From: Scalesia atractyloides
Taxonomy: Eukaryota; Streptophyta; Magnoliopsida; Asterales; Asteraceae
Direction of reading: 5' to 3'
Length of the DNA: 64,000 nucleotides
Assembly (NCBI GenBank): GCA_947069175.1
Contig: CAMTDV010000002.1
Span: 11,648,988 to 11,712,987, forward strand
A program made the position numbers and the translations under genes. The notes below the pieces were generated by a model. That model did not search any database. It worked only from the letters and a program-made list of their open reading frames with translations, and had not been told where the DNA came from. Positions within the stretch are counted from its first letter, which is position 1. Every line of letters starts with the position of its first letter. Shown piece by piece: positions 1-12,445 of this stretch.

Positions 1-268
1 ACCACAAACATAGTTGAGAGTCAACACGCCAATTTAAAGAGATACGTCCAAGATAAGAGCTCGCTGGACCGTATAGTTGGTTGTGTCAAGGATATAGTTG
101 AAACACAATACGGTGAAATAAGTAGGAGCTTTCGAGAAAGCATCAAAAAAAGAATGAACAACCACAAAAACCCGTTATTTGACCACCTACGTGGAAAAGT
201 TTCCCATACAGCTTTTGACTTGTTGAGTGGAGAGCTACTTAGGAAACTAGATGTGTTGCAATGCTTTC
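1..268 (+). pseudogene. MULE transposase, middle part (5' side of split gene)
   Basis: The plus strand is open from the window edge and encodes a peptide beginning TTNIVESQHANLKRY and running to LLSGELLRKLDVLQCF. This resembles the region after the DDE core of MULE/FAR1-related transposases, where an ESQH-type motif precedes the SWIM zinc finger. Reading breaks at 268, where a solo LTR starts after the target site CTTTC (264-268). The coding sequence resumes at 13260 with the second CTTTC copy, and the zinc-finger residues CGCQIW follow directly, so the two pieces are one gene. The N-terminus and catalytic core lie outside the window. MULE membership is inferred from motif resemblance; the split itself is seen directly. 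Confidence 0.72.
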
Positions 269-309
269 TGACGGGTGGTCCATTGGACAACCCGTAAATG
301 CTTTAAAAT

Positions 310-3300
310 TTGAAAGCCCCAAAAACCCGAATGTTTGGTTACTAGTAAGTTTCTTGTATATGACATGAAGTGGTCTAACTAGTTTAATTAACCTAGTTAG
401 AATATGTGCTAAATAGAAAGAAATGAAAGTTGGAACAATTATAAACAAATAATAAACTTGAGGGATTAAAGTGGGAAATTGAGTCTAAAATTCATATAAA
501 CTAGAAAGTTCAGTGTTTTTAGTATGTGTATAAATGTGTGTCGACAAACACATGGAGAAGAAGAAGAGAGTTCTCCCAATCACCCAAAATCCAGAAAATT
601 TATGATGGAATTGAGCCAAAACACTTGCATGGTTGAAGATTCCTAATCATCTAAGAATGCAAGACATGTGGTAAGTTGTAGTTCGAGATTTCGTAACCTT
701 GTATGAAGTGGGTTTATGTTTAATCCATGAAATTGAATGAAATTGATTATGTATGTGTGTTAGAATTACCATATAAAACATAGATTATGAAGGATTTTGG
801 GTAAACTAATGACTAGAAGTAAAACCCACTTCTAGTGGAGAAGATAATGACATAGGTGTTCACCCATGTCAAATACTTGCTTAAATCATTGATGTGTATG
901 TTGTATGTGATGGATTATTGTTAAATAGAATGAGTATAGTATGTAATCTTGTTGATTCAAGTTATATTTGATGAATTATGTATGAATGTTGGAAGATCAT
1001 GCATAAGTTAGTTGTACATTTTGCATTAAATGGTGTACACACACCAAGTGTTTGATGAAATGCATAAGTGAGATTGTTAGAAGAGAATTGATGTAAACAA
1101 AGAACGAATGTGTATAGAAGGTGAATGTGATGCATTAATAATAAATTACCATGAAGAATATATTCGTAATGAAATCTATGTGCAAGTGAAATTCAATCGT
1201 GATTAAGAAGAAGTATGTTCTAAGAATGTGTTATATGCTTGATTGATGTAACGCACACCTTGTGGATTATTTGATTTTTTTAGCGATTTGTAAGTAAGGG
1301 TGAAGCCTATGAGATCCTTGAAAGGGGTAATGTTGGAATGATGTCGGGTTAGCTAAATATACGGTAGAGTATTGGTTGGGAAGTTATGAAAATACTAACT
1401 TGATCGAATTGGGTGTTTGTGTAACTAGATGATTATGTGTTTGCATTTACGTCAATACATGAGTACAAAATGATTACAATGTTTGTAGTTTAACCCACTA
1501 GGATGTAAAAGATTAATTTGAAAGTTCATGTGATAAGCAGTTGACTTCTGAAAGTCAAACTGCGCATAGTCGACATGGTTAGACTTTTTGCCGTAAATGT
1601 AAGATTTGAGGTAATCGTGTGATATGCATTGGGCAAATGATGTGCTATGTATAAATAGGAGTTAAACTGCACTAACGTGGAACAATGTGATTATCGTTTC
1701 GTGCCATATGCATGTTAGTAAATGATTGACTAATGAAAGTATTGCAATTAAAAATTTGAAATAATTATCGATATGAATGAATATGCATACTAACAAGTTA
1801 TAAAAATGATGGCATTAAAGAATAGGAATTTACATTAGCAAGGACTCAAGCACAGGTGACTAACGAGTCGAAGGAAAGGAAGAAGCCGAACAAGAACATG
1901 GACGCATAAGGTAAGTGCTTTCCGGAATCACTTCTTCTTTTGTAAACGAATATTGTTATGTTATATGCAGTGGGTTGTGTAAGAAATTATGGTTAAGGGA
2001 AGGAATCAAGGTATGTATTGTTGTGATAAGTTATAGGATGTCAACTACGTTTGGAAATCATAATGGAATTAAACGGGTCGAAATGTAGAAGTATGTGTCG
2101 GTATGGATTTTGGATGTTATGGTATGGGAACCACATAAGAATGTTTAAGTAATCACAGAACTAAAGAAAGTATTGTTATAAGGGGCCGTAATCAGTAGCT
2201 ATGTTGGAAATAACTTAGAATAGTCGAACGGATCAAAAGAATCAAGTAAGTATGATAGAAGTATAGAGTTGATTAAGGAGACATGGGTTAAGTGTTAAAA
2301 GGATACAGGAAGCTTACGGAATGTCATGGGATGATACAGGTCATAATGAGTCGATTCGGGTTAGAACGGAAATCTGAAACGGGTTGTGTAAGCTTGAGTA
2401 AGGAAAAACAGCGTCGACAACACAGAAGGGGCGTCGTCGACGGCCTCCTTAGCCGTCGCTGCCCCTTCTTCCGATGCACTAACTAACTGTCTACGCAATT
2501 GTGTACCGACGTGACATTCTAGGTGGCGTCGGCGACGCTATAGAAGGGTGTCGCCGACGCATCCCACAAACTTGGCATGCTGATTTTATTAGTTATTTGC
2601 ATCCAAGTTCCATATCTCCTAATATCTGTTCCGAAATCCTCAATGAGTCCTGAATAGTGAAAATAACTAATAGGAAGTTACGTGGACTTACTGAACAGTG
2701 GTGATGATTGTCGGAGGTGAATAAGTATGTAATCATGTATGAATGTGGCTAAATTACATGATAATGGTGGAATTCCTGGGTAGACACGATTAGAAGTAAG
2801 CATGCGTATGGGTTCGTATGTGTAAGACTTAATTATATGGATATGTTACTATAATTTCATGAGAATGTAAGTGGTATGTAAGGGCTTGTAAATATGTATA
2901 CACGGCTTCAATATTTATGAGCATCAACGTTACTAATTATCGTTCAAAGAATGAAATGAAAGTGCAGGTTTACTATTGATGACCTTTGAAGATTGACATT
3001 TGGGATGCAAGATCATACATGGAAAGAGAATCGAAAGGAATTTCATGAAAAGAAAAGAATATGGAGTGATTAATTAATAATGAATATTTAATACTATGAA
3101 TGAAGTCACCGAATATTAATATTGCAAATGTATGTGGTGATTACAGGTTGCACAGTATTATCTTTATTATGGAATTTAAAAGGGTTGAAGATCTAGTCAA
3201 AGAGCAAGGATTATACGGGAAGAGCCGTCTCATAATTTATATCTATGTACTACATTTAACAAATTAATCAAGAATGAAAATTGTAAAATCGTTTCGAGAA

Positions 3301-3417
3301 AGTGTCCAACTTTTTATTTATGAACCTTCAAGTAGGTCATATAGACAATAAAGAAGGAATTTTTAAGTCGGTATTTCCGCTGCGTCATTTTGGGTCAAAA
3401 CGTTTTTAGGTGTTTCA
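310..3417 (+). repeat. 5' LTR of family A element
   Basis: It is collinear with 9024-12122. The first bases are TTGAAAGCCCC against TGTAACGCCCC in the 3' copy, so the terminal TG is mutated here. It ends GTGTTTCA. A TATA-like GTATAAATAG lies near 1648. Positions 2410-2575 are GC-rich with short CGTCG/CGACG inverted repeats, unlike the AT-rich rest. The copies differ by scattered substitutions and short indels. Confidence 0.9.
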
Positions 3418-3420
3418 AGT

Positions 3421-3433
3421 TGGTATCAGAGCC
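3421..3433 (+). promoter_or_regulatory. Primer binding site, initiator-Met tRNA
   Basis: TGGTATCAGAGCC lies 3 bp after the 5' LTR. It is the usual plant retrotransposon primer site complementary to the 3' end of initiator methionine tRNA. Confidence 0.9.
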
Positions 3434-5807
3434 AAGGTTTGAGTGAAATTAAGTACAAGAAGGTAAGTACTTGAACTCAAACCCGTGTGCTCTTGTGATA
3501 AAAGACCCGCACAATCCATGACTCGAGGAAGATCCAAATGTGTAAATGAATGTAAGCATGTGCATATGTATTCATATAAAGAAACTAACTGAATTGTATA
3601 TGCAAGGTAAGCTTAAGGGACTGAGGAGAATGATCCGAGAATGCGGTCTAGGATGAATACCAAGGCATGTAATTAGGCAGATGGACCTCAGGTACACAAT
3701 ATTAATATATATATATATATATATATATGTGGGTACCGGTGTTATAAGAAAAAGAGGAGATCTCCTTCGTGAGAGTAAATATTAAACAAAAGATAATGAT
3801 ATTGTCTTGGTAAGGTTTAAAAGACGTTGCACGAACTAAAACCCATTTTTTCGGATATAAGGTGATGATTACATGAAGGCACGAAACTAGTATGTGGATT
3901 GCGCGTCTGGCTAGTGCGCAAAAAGCATATGACCCTCATGTGATCATAATAATCATCACATATATGTCCGATAAAATGGGGAAGTGGTTTGAAATGTGGA
4001 TGAAAGGAATTGTAAGACTCAAGAAATGGAGAGTAACCTAAAAGAATGAAATCAAAATGAAAATGTTTGAATCCATAGACAAGTACGGATCAAACAGTAA
4101 GAATGTATGATGAGAATGAAAATGTTTGAATCCGTAGATAATTACGGATCAAACAAGTAAGAATGTATGACAAGAATGAAAATGTTTAAATCCGTAGATA
4201 AGTACGGATAAAAAAAGTAAGAATATATGATAAGAATGAAAATGTTTGAATTCGCAGATAATTATGGATCAAACAAGTAATAACGTATGATGAGAATGAA
4301 AATAGTTCGAATCCGTAAGTAATTACGGACCAAACCAGTAAGGACGTATGATAAGAATGGAAATGTTTGGAATTGTAAGCTCGGACCAAACAAGTGAATA
4401 TTCCTTAAAGTAGATAATATTCAAGTTATGTTTTAAATCTGCACGTACATATATATGCGCAAATATGTTAGTATGCAAGAATGGTTAAAATGACAAACAA
4501 GTCATGTGGGTCAAATGGTGAACGCCTTTTGAATCCGATATTTAATATTTTGTTTTGTCAAGTTTTATGCTTATAGGTAAGCGTAATGTATGGGCATGCC
4601 TTGCCACAAATTGGAAAGAAATAATCGCCGCAAGGTGTGAATAACGAGTCGATGGTTTGGGACTCGCTTCAGGTATGTATAAAAGGTTATATCTTCGGTA
4701 GGAACTTATGGCTAAACTAGAGAGGGATATGTCAAAATTTTGTTATAATTCAACCCAAGTGGAATGTATCTAGCAATTTAGGACGACTGTATTTGGTCTA
4801 ATGTCTTACCGGAGGGTAAAATTGGAATATAAGGGTTTTCTAGCATAAACCACTATAAAGGAAGTTGTGTGGAAAGGTGAAATGAAAATTTTGATGAAAA
4901 GTAGGAGGCACGAGCTTGAATGCAAAACGCCTCCTAACAGGTCGGTTGAGTAATTGACAAAACATAGATAAGAATGAGTTTACAGTTGGACCTTTGAAAA
5001 GCCAAACGAAGTTAAGTAAATAATTATTAAGCAAGTAATAGTAAAATAGCATGACATAATTGATTCATTAAGTAAATATAACCGATGAAAGCTATAGTAG
5101 AAGCAAGAAACCTAGTTGAAAGAAATAAGTTTCGAATGCACTACATGTGAGGTATGTTAGTAATCGACCCAAGCAAGTCAAAATGAATGATGGGCTAGGA
5201 TTCGGACGAATGACTTATGTAATTTACAAGAAAGGAAACCTTTCACAAGAAAAGCTAAAATAATATCTAGTAAGTATGATTGAATTAGAAAGAGTACAAA
5301 TTGGTACTTCGATACATATACGAGAGGTAGAAGTGCTAGTTTGACCTTGAAAAAGTTAAACTGCAAAAGGTAGATGAAATAATTAGTAAAATGAAAGAAA
5401 TAGTATATGTAATATGTAATAGCATACATGTAAGAAATTTATGAAAGAATGGTAGGTGCATAAGCACCAAGAAGAATAAATATTTGACGGGAATGTATTA
5501 ATGGTAAGTGCCGTCAGAAAATGCTAACTTTAATGCTAGGCTTGTTGGCCATGTTCATCTAAACAAGACATTGTTGAAAGGATGCGCATAGGCGGAAGCT
5601 CAATAAATGAATGGATGCAATTAATCCGAGTGTCGCATAAACTCACGAAGAATCAGGTCGATTGGGATCACAGACCATTGGTTAGCAATGAAACCAAGGT
5701 TAGTAAAATGTTTAGCTCGCAACTATGAGTTAAAATTTGGTATATTAAATGAATTGCGTTAATGGGTAATGTAAGAAAGAAATTATGTCATTAGGAGGAT
5801 AACTCCA
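3434..5807 (+). other. Non-coding interior of family A, left part
   Basis: This AT-rich stretch carries many stops in all frames and no retroviral protein motif. It contains an (AT)n tract at 3704-3728 and the 60-bp tandem array at 4055-4400. Open frames on the minus strand at 4186-4389, 4840-5052 and 5178-5429 are low-complexity and look accidental. Confidence 0.7.
4055..4400 (+). repeat. 60-bp tandem repeat, about 5.7 copies
   Basis: The segment AAATGTTTGAATCCGTAGAT recurs at about 4061, 4120, 4180, 4240, 4300 and 4361. Each copy also has a variant of TACGGATCAAACAAGTAAGA. Copies differ by several substitutions, so the array is old. Confidence 0.85.
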
Positions 5808-5995
5808 TGTAACATCTGTCAAAAACCGGGTTAACCAAACCCGCTTCGTTTATTAACCGAACAACCAGTTAAAAATTTCGTTGCGTATTCAATGCTCAAA
5901 TTAATTTTAAACGATACATAATTAATAAGTATATTAGAATATAAAATTTATATTTGAAAATGTATTAAAAATAGTGAAATAAAAATAAAATGCTG

Positions 5996-6070
5996 AAGCC
6001 GGGTTTCGAACCCGGGTCAGCCAGATGTTCACAAAGACTTAACTCACACTCGCCCAACCACCCCGCCACT
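5996..6070 (-). repeat. tRNA-like module 1 in family B LTR copy 1
   Basis: On the minus strand TGGCGGGGTGGTTGGGC resembles a Pol III A box and GGGTTCGAAACCC a B box, about 78 bases overall. The T-arm-like end forms a perfect 5-bp stem (CCGGG/CCCGG) around TTCGAAA. It is not a credible functional tRNA gene, since the acceptor stem does not pair. Confidence 0.6.
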
Positions 6071-6922
6071 TGTGTTGTTTGATAACATATTGAAACAATT
6101 AATACAAATAATAAAACTGGAAAATCAAATCCAGTCAACAGCGCGCCCAAATCCGCTGACGCCGGAAAATCCGACGATTTCGCCAATTATCGTCGGTTAC
6201 TTTTGACTTAACGTAAGAATTAACGACGCCATCGGTTATAACCGACGTCCAGTTCCGTGACATCCGTCGTAACCGCTGGAAAACGGCTGACCAATGAATC
6301 GAGACGAGAAACAGACCCAATTCAACTTGATTCTTCCCTATAAATGCACACCCTAGCCTCTGGTAAACTTTTCGCTCAAATCGCACCGATTCTTCAATCA
6401 ATTTCACTCGCCAGAAAATCTCTGCAAGTCGCCGGAAAACGAGACTTTCATCAACACGTAAATACCTCGACTCTTTCTGTTTCAATCCGTTGTTAGACTG
6501 TTACTAACTTCAAACCAACAATCAGAATCAATCCCAGACGACATAGCCGGAATATTCAACTCTCGCCGGAAAACTTCTGGAATTTCTAATCTCACGCTGT
6601 GAATCGGTATGAACATTCAAAACTTCTGTTAATCCTTGTTTAGTACCCCACTTTCATAACTAATCAATCAAAACTGGTAATTGACCCGAACGGAGGAAGC
6701 TCACAAAACAGAGCCGGCGATCCTTGCCGGAGTTCTGAGAACGACGACCTGTTCCGGTACTTTCTTTCCCCAAACCCTCTTCGTTCATCACCCTTCAATT
6801 GCTCATAATATCGTTAAACGAATTAAACAAGAAACAGTTGCTTTAACCGATGTCTGTGTTTTGAACGAAGAAGACGAAGTCGTGTATGTTATAAGATTAA
6901 TTAAAATCAGTATTATAAACGG

Positions 6923-7330
6923 GTTAGACACACAGTCCAGCGGTGGACTGTGTGCAAACAATACGCATACGTCCCGAGTTCGATCCTTGACACACGCACA
7001 TTCGATGTAATAAAATGTCTTTTTTTTAAACTGAACCGGATCCACAACAGTAAGATGTTAAGTATAATAAAAACCAGAATATTTACCAAGTTAGACACAC
7101 AGTCCAGCGGTGGACTGTGTGCCAAACTAAACCACAGGTCCCGGGTTCGAGACCTGTGGAGAGCACCGAGTTGATACCATTAAATCCTTTTTAAAATAAA
7201 TGATTTTGGATTAACTTAATTAGTGTATAAATATAATTAAAAACAAATTTCGGGTTAGACACGTAGCTCAGTTGGTAGAGCTGCGTGCACGCGTACGGGA
7301 GGTCACGGGTTCAAGTCTCACCCAGCGCAC
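6923..7330 (+). repeat. Three sense tRNA-like modules in family B LTR copy 1
   Basis: The modules lie at 6923-6990, 7091-7160 and 7255-7330. The first two share a 10-bp perfect inverted repeat, ACACAGTCCA and TGGACTGTGT, separated by GCGG. Box B-like strings GAGTTCGATCC and GGGTTCGAGACC follow 40-50 bases later. The third has the tRNA D-arm string GTAGCTCAGTTGGTAGAGC followed by GGGTTCAAGTC. Confidence 0.7.
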
Positions 7331-7821
7331 ACATACAAACGACCGAACCGGTCAACGGTCAACAATAATGGTCAACGTCAACGGTCAGGTCAAAAAGTCA
7401 ACATTTTTTTATTATTTTTATTTATTTATTTTATTTAAAAATCAATTAAAAATACTTAAAAATAACGTTTTTAAAGTTAGAAAATAGCCTTAAACTCACA
7501 AAAATATATCCAATAATCCTATTAAAATTGATTAATAAAATCCTCTTATTTACCGAACCGTTATGTTATTATCTAGGTTAGTTTCTCTCGTGGTTAAATC
7601 CAATTTCGTGCGCATTCATCATCAATCCAAGAAATGCATCCACTGTGAGTGAATCTTACAACTCCCCTTTTTATTACACGTTTTGGGGTGTATCATGTGT
7701 CACTTAAACTAATTCGTTTATTCAAACTCGTGCCATACCATATTATGATTTAAACTTAGAATGTAAATATTGTTTGTAGTTATGTATTACATATTGTCAA
7801 GTTGTATGCAAATTATTTGTT

Positions 7822-7980
7822 AGGCCCATCAGTTCCTCGTGGGAGACGAGTTGAACAACGCATGCCTTAAAACTCATTCATTAGGCCCATCAGTTCGTAG
7901 AACAACGCGTGCCTCAAAACTCATTCATTAGGCCCATCAGTTCCTCTGGGAGACGAGTTGAACAACGTGTGCCTCAAAAC
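7822..7980 (+). repeat. Tandem triplication inside family B LTR copy 1
   Basis: Three copies of a segment starting TTAGGCCCATCAGTTC and ending in CTTAAAAC or CTCAAAAC lie in tandem; the middle copy has an internal deletion. The full-length element has one TTAGGCCCATCAGTTC at the same LTR position (near 40264). Confidence 0.85.
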
Positions 7981-8387
7981 AATCTATTATTGTATGTGTG
8001 TGCATTATTTAATATTAAGTGATTTGTGAATAAGTTTACGTCTATATTTACTCATATGTGGTTATGCACTTTATTTTATAATCAATTCAATAAACTTGTT
8101 TAAATGTTTTTAATAGGATTCACTCGCCAACTTTTTGTTGATCCAAAAACCATTTTTACACATGATACAGGTGAACAGGATGAAACAAGGAAAAACATAG
8201 GAAATGCCTTAGAAGAAAATAATGAAGTCTAGAAAGATGTATAGAACATGTTGTAATTATGATTGTATGATCTCCTTTAAATTGTAATAATAAATATGAA
8301 ACATTATAATAAATGTCATGAGCTTTGATGAAAACCCAATCATGCCCCGATCACCTTTTCCGCTGCGGGTCGGGGTGTGACACTCCA

Positions 8388-9023
8388 AAAATTTTTAGGT
8401 AAGAATTTAGGGTATTGATTAAACGCTCGCGTGGAGCGCTCGCGTTACTTAACTGCTTAGTAGGGTAAGTAGTGTGTGAAGGAAGTTAATCGTGTAATGA
8501 TATGGATATGAAAGTAATTAGAAAGAACGTTAATAATAGGATGTTGGGATTTGCCCATGGTAAACAAAATGAAAATATCATATATGATATATGAATAGGA
8601 TGAAATAAATCGATTTATTTTGATTAATAAATGTATGAATGTATTAGCTTTAATTAGAAAGATAGAAACAAGCCGTAAACGTAGGCCAGTACGAGCAATA
8701 GTATGCATTTGGAATGAATTGAACCAATGAACCGCTAGTGATCATGTGTGCTAGGAACTAGCATTATCAAGCAAAGATGACACTAATAAGAGCTCTGGAT
8801 AAGACTACAACTTTATATGAATATGAAAGTAATTTTGCTTGATTAAAGAAAGTAGGGGCAATGTGAACAATTATGTTTATGCACGAATTAAAACTTTTTC
8901 CAAGATTCCGAATGTATCATGATGTAGTAAGCATCATCAAAAGATGAAAAGGTAAGAGTAGAATTGGTCTATTAGAAATGAGAAAGGTTTCGAGGATGAA
9001 ACCTCCTTTGAGAGAGGTAGAAT
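8388..9023 (+). other. Non-coding interior of family A, right part, with polypurine tract
   Basis: No coding potential is seen. The final bases (about 9007-9023) are TTTGAGAGAGGTAGAAT, a purine-rich tract suitable for plus-strand priming, immediately before the 3' LTR. TTTCGAGGATGAAA lies just upstream (8987-9000). Confidence 0.7.
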
Positions 9024-12000
9024 TGTAACGCCCCAAAAACCCGAATGTTTGGTTACTAGTAAGTTTCTTGTATATGACATGAAGTGGTCTAACTTATTTA
9101 ATTAACCTAGTTAGAATATGTGCTAAATAGAAAGAAATGAAAGTTGGAACAATTATAAGCAAATAATAAACTTGAGGGACTAAAGTGGGAAATTGAGTCT
9201 AAAATTCATATAAAGTAGAAAGTTCAGTGTTTTCAGTATGTGTATATATGTGTGTCGACACACACATGGAGAAGAAGAAGAGAGTTCTCCCAATCACCCA
9301 AAATCCAGTAAATTTATGATGGAATTGAGCCAAAACACTTGCATGGTTGAAGATTCCTAATCATCTAAGAATGAAAGACATGTGGTAAGTTGTAGTTCGA
9401 GATTTCATAACCTTGTATGAAGTGGGTTTATGTTTAATCCATGAAATTGAATGAAATTGATTATGTATGTGTGTTAGAATTACCATATAAAACATAGATT
9501 ATGAAGGATTTTGGGTAAACTAATGACTAGAAGTAAAACCCACTTCTAGTGGAGAAGATAATGACATAGGTGTTCACCCATGTCAAATACTTGCTTAAAT
9601 CATTGATGTGTATGTTGTATGTGATGGATTATTGTTAAATAGAATGAGTATAGTATGTAATCTTGTTGATTCAAGTTATATTTGATGAATTATGTATGAA
9701 TGTTGGAAGATCATGCATAAGTTAGTTGTACATTTTGCTTTAAATGGTGTACACACACAAGTGTTTGATGAAATGCATAAGTGAGATTGTTAGAAGAGAA
9801 TTGATGTAAACAAAGAACGAATGTGTATAGAAGGTGAATGTGATGCATTAATAATAAATTACCATGAAGAATATATTCGTAATGAAATCTATGTGCAAGT
9901 GAAATTCAATCGTGATTAAGAAGAAGTATGTTCTAAGAATGTGTTATATGCTTGATTGATGTAACGCACACCTTGTGGATTATTTGATTTTTTTAGCGAT
10001 TTGTAAGTAAGGGTGAAGCCTATGAGATCCTTGAAAGGGGTAATGTTGGAATGATGTCGGGTTAGCTAAATATACGGTAGAGTATTGGTTGGGAAGTTAT
10101 GAAAATACTAACTTGATCGAATTGGGTGTTTGTGTAACTAGGTGATTATGTGTTTGCATGTACGTCAATTCATGAGTACAAAATGATTATAACGTTTGTA
10201 GTTTAACCCACTATAATAAGAAGGATCTAAAAAATTAAGTTGAAAGTTCATGTGATAAGCAGTTGACTTCTGAAAGTCAAACTGTGCATAGTCGACATGG
10301 TTAGACTTTTTGCCGTAAATGTAAGATTTGAGGTAATTGTGTGATATGCATTGGGCAAATGATGTGCTATGTGTAAATAGGAGTTAAACTGCACTAACGT
10401 GGAACAATGTAATTATCATTTCGTGCCATATGCATGTTAGTAAATGAATGACTAATGAAAGTATTCCAATTAAGAATTTGAAATAATTATCGATATGAAT
10501 GAACATGCATACTAACAAGCTATAAAAATGATGGCATGAAAGAATAGGAATTTACATTAGCAAGGACTCAAACACGGGTGACTAACGAGTCGAAGGAAAG
10601 CAAGAAGCCGAGCAAGAACATGGACGAATAAGGTAAGTGCTTTCCGAATCACTTCTTCTTTTGTGATATGCAGTGGGTTATGTAAGAAATTATGGTTAAG
10701 GGAAGGAATCAAGGTATGTATTGTTGTGATAAGTTATAGGATGTCAACTGCTTTGGAAATCATAATGGAAGTAAACGGGTCGAAATGTAGAAGTATGTGT
10801 CGGGTACGGGTTTTGGATGTTATGGTATGGGAACCACATAAGAATGTTTAAGTAATCACAGAACTAAAGAAAGTATTGTTATAACGGGCCGTAATCAGTA
10901 GCTATGTTGGAAATAACTTAGAATAGTCGAACGGGTCAAAAGAATCAAGTAAGTATGATAGAAGTATAGAGTTGATTAAGGAGACATGGGTTAAGTGTTA
11001 AAAGGATACAGGAAGCTTACGGAATGTCATGGGATGATACGAGATATAATGAGTCAGTTCGGGTTAGAACGGAAATCGGAAACGGGTTGTGTAAGCTTGA
11101 GTAAGGAAAAACAGCGTCGACAACACAGAAGGCGCGTCGCCGGCCTCCTTAGCCGTCCCGACGCTGCCCCCTTCTTCTGACGCACTTAACTAACTGTCTA
11201 CGCAATTGTGTACCGACGTGACATTCTAGGTGGCGTCGTCGACGCTATAGAAGGGCGTCGCCGACGCATCCCACAAACTTGGCATGCTGATTTTATTAGT
11301 TATTCGCATCCAAGTTCCATATCTCCTAATATATGTTCTGAAATCCTCAATGAGACCTAAAAAGTGAAAATAACTAATAGGAAGTTACGTGGACTTATTG
11401 AACGGTGGTGATGATTGTCGGAGGTGAATAATTATGTAAGCATGTATCAGTGTGGCTAAATTACATGATAGTAGTGGAGTCCCTGGGTAGACACGATTAG
11501 AAGTAAGCATGCGTATGGGTTCGTATGTGTAAGACTTAATTATATGGATATGTTAGTATAATTTCATGAGAATGTAAGTGGTATGTAAGGGCTTGTAAAT
11601 ATGTATACACGGCTTCAATATTTATGAGCATCAACGTTACTAATTATTGTTCAAAGAATGAAATGAAAGCGCAGGTTTACTATTGATGACCTTTGAAGAT
11701 TGACATTTGGGATGCAAGATCATACATGGAAAGATAATCGAAAGGAATTTCATGAAAAGAAAAGAATATGGAGTGATTAATTAATAATGAATATTTAATA
11801 CTATGAATGAAGTCACCAATATTGATATTTCAAATGTATTGGTGATTACAGGTTGCACAGGATTATCTTTACTATGGAATTTAAAAGGGTTGAAGATCGA
11901 GTCAAAGAGCAAGGATTGTACGGGAAGAGCGGTCTCATAATTTGTATCCATGTACTACATTTAACAAGTTAATCAAGAATGAAAATTGTAAATCGTTTCG

Positions 12001-12122
12001 AGAAAGTGTCCAACATTTTATATATGAACCTTCAAGTAGGTCATATAGACAATAAAGAAGGAATTTTTAAGTCGGTATTTCTGTTGCGTCGTTTTGGGTC
12101 AAAACGTTTTTAGGGTGTTTCA
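9024..12122 (+). repeat. 3' LTR of family A element
   Basis: It begins TGTAACGCCCC and ends GGTGTTTCA, followed directly by the TSD AAAAT. It is collinear with 310-3417 over the whole length. Small open frames such as 10995-11180 recur in the 5' LTR at 2292-2486 and are not genes. Confidence 0.9.
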
Positions 12123-12302
12123 AAAATGATCAATATTCCGCACTTAAATGGGTTAATTGTTATGATTTGATATCTACGGTGTATACGGCTTTGCAGGTAC
12201 CGAAGAGCATAAACAAGCGAGTTTAACGTGCTTTATCGGGGACTCTCGGCTGGTTGAAGACCAAGACTTGTGGAATTGATAAAAGGGAAAAAAGGGAAAA
12301 TA

Positions 12303-12445
12303 TGATGTCCACCATAAGCTACGGTGGAGACCGTAGCTTACGGTGGTGCCTGACATTTTCATGCACCGTAAGACAGACCCTCTGGACCGTAAGAGAATTT
12401 TGACCCACCGTAAGCTACGGTGGGCGTTGTAGCTTACGGTGGTCA
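12303..12445. repeat. Cluster of CACCGTAAGCTACGGTG-type palindromes in the solo LTR
   Basis: ACCATAAGCTACGGTGG, ACCGTAGCTTACGGTGG, CACCGTAAGCTACGGTGGG and TAGCTTACGGTGG follow within 140 bp, each close to self-complementary and in both orientations. Together they could fold into alternative cruciforms. Confidence 0.75.

Larger units (their letters stand above)
5808..8382 (+). mobile_element. Solo LTR of Tekay-like family B (copy 1)
   Basis: It runs from TGTAACATCTG to GGGGTGTGACA and is bounded by a perfect TSD CTCCA (5803-5807 and 8383-8387). The start (an inverted-repeat-like CGGGTT...AACCCGCTTCG), the tRNA-like modules and the end (CCGCTGCGGGTCGGGGTG) match the LTRs of the full-length element at 38489-48787. 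No internal region or second LTR is present, so unequal recombination probably removed them. Confidence 0.92.
310..12122 (+). mobile_element. Full-length non-coding LTR retrotransposon (LARD-like), family A
   Basis: Two direct repeats of 3.1 kb (310-3417 and 9024-12122) flank an interior that begins with an initiator-Met primer site and ends with a purine-rich tract. The 5-bp TSD AAAAT is perfect (305-309 and 12123-12127). Without the nested solo LTR, the interior is only about 3.0 kb and holds no gag or pol: no open frame exceeds 100 codons and no protease, RT or integrase motif is visible. Long LTRs plus a short non-coding interior match the LARD class of non-autonomous elements. The motif TTTCGAGGATGAAA just before the 3' LTR resembles TTTCGGGACGAAA in the same place in the Tekay-like element at 38489, so a chromovirus probably mobilised it (inference). 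Confidence 0.88.

Noticed and set aside
2292..2486. Small ORF recurring at 10995-11180 as a conserved peptide
   Set aside because: It is repeated because it lies in both LTRs of the same element. Reading frame ends differ between copies, so there is no sign of protein-level constraint.
4186..5429. Minus-strand open frames in the LARD interior (4186-4389, 4840-5052, 5178-5429)
   Set aside because: The first is made of the 60-bp tandem repeat; the others are AT-rich, with low-complexity F/Y/L-rich products and no motif.
5996..7330. Functional tRNA genes in the family B LTRs
   Set aside because: A and B boxes are good, but acceptor stems do not pair, spacing is irregular and the copies diverge at positions needed for a tRNA fold. 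They are described as tRNA-like modules instead.
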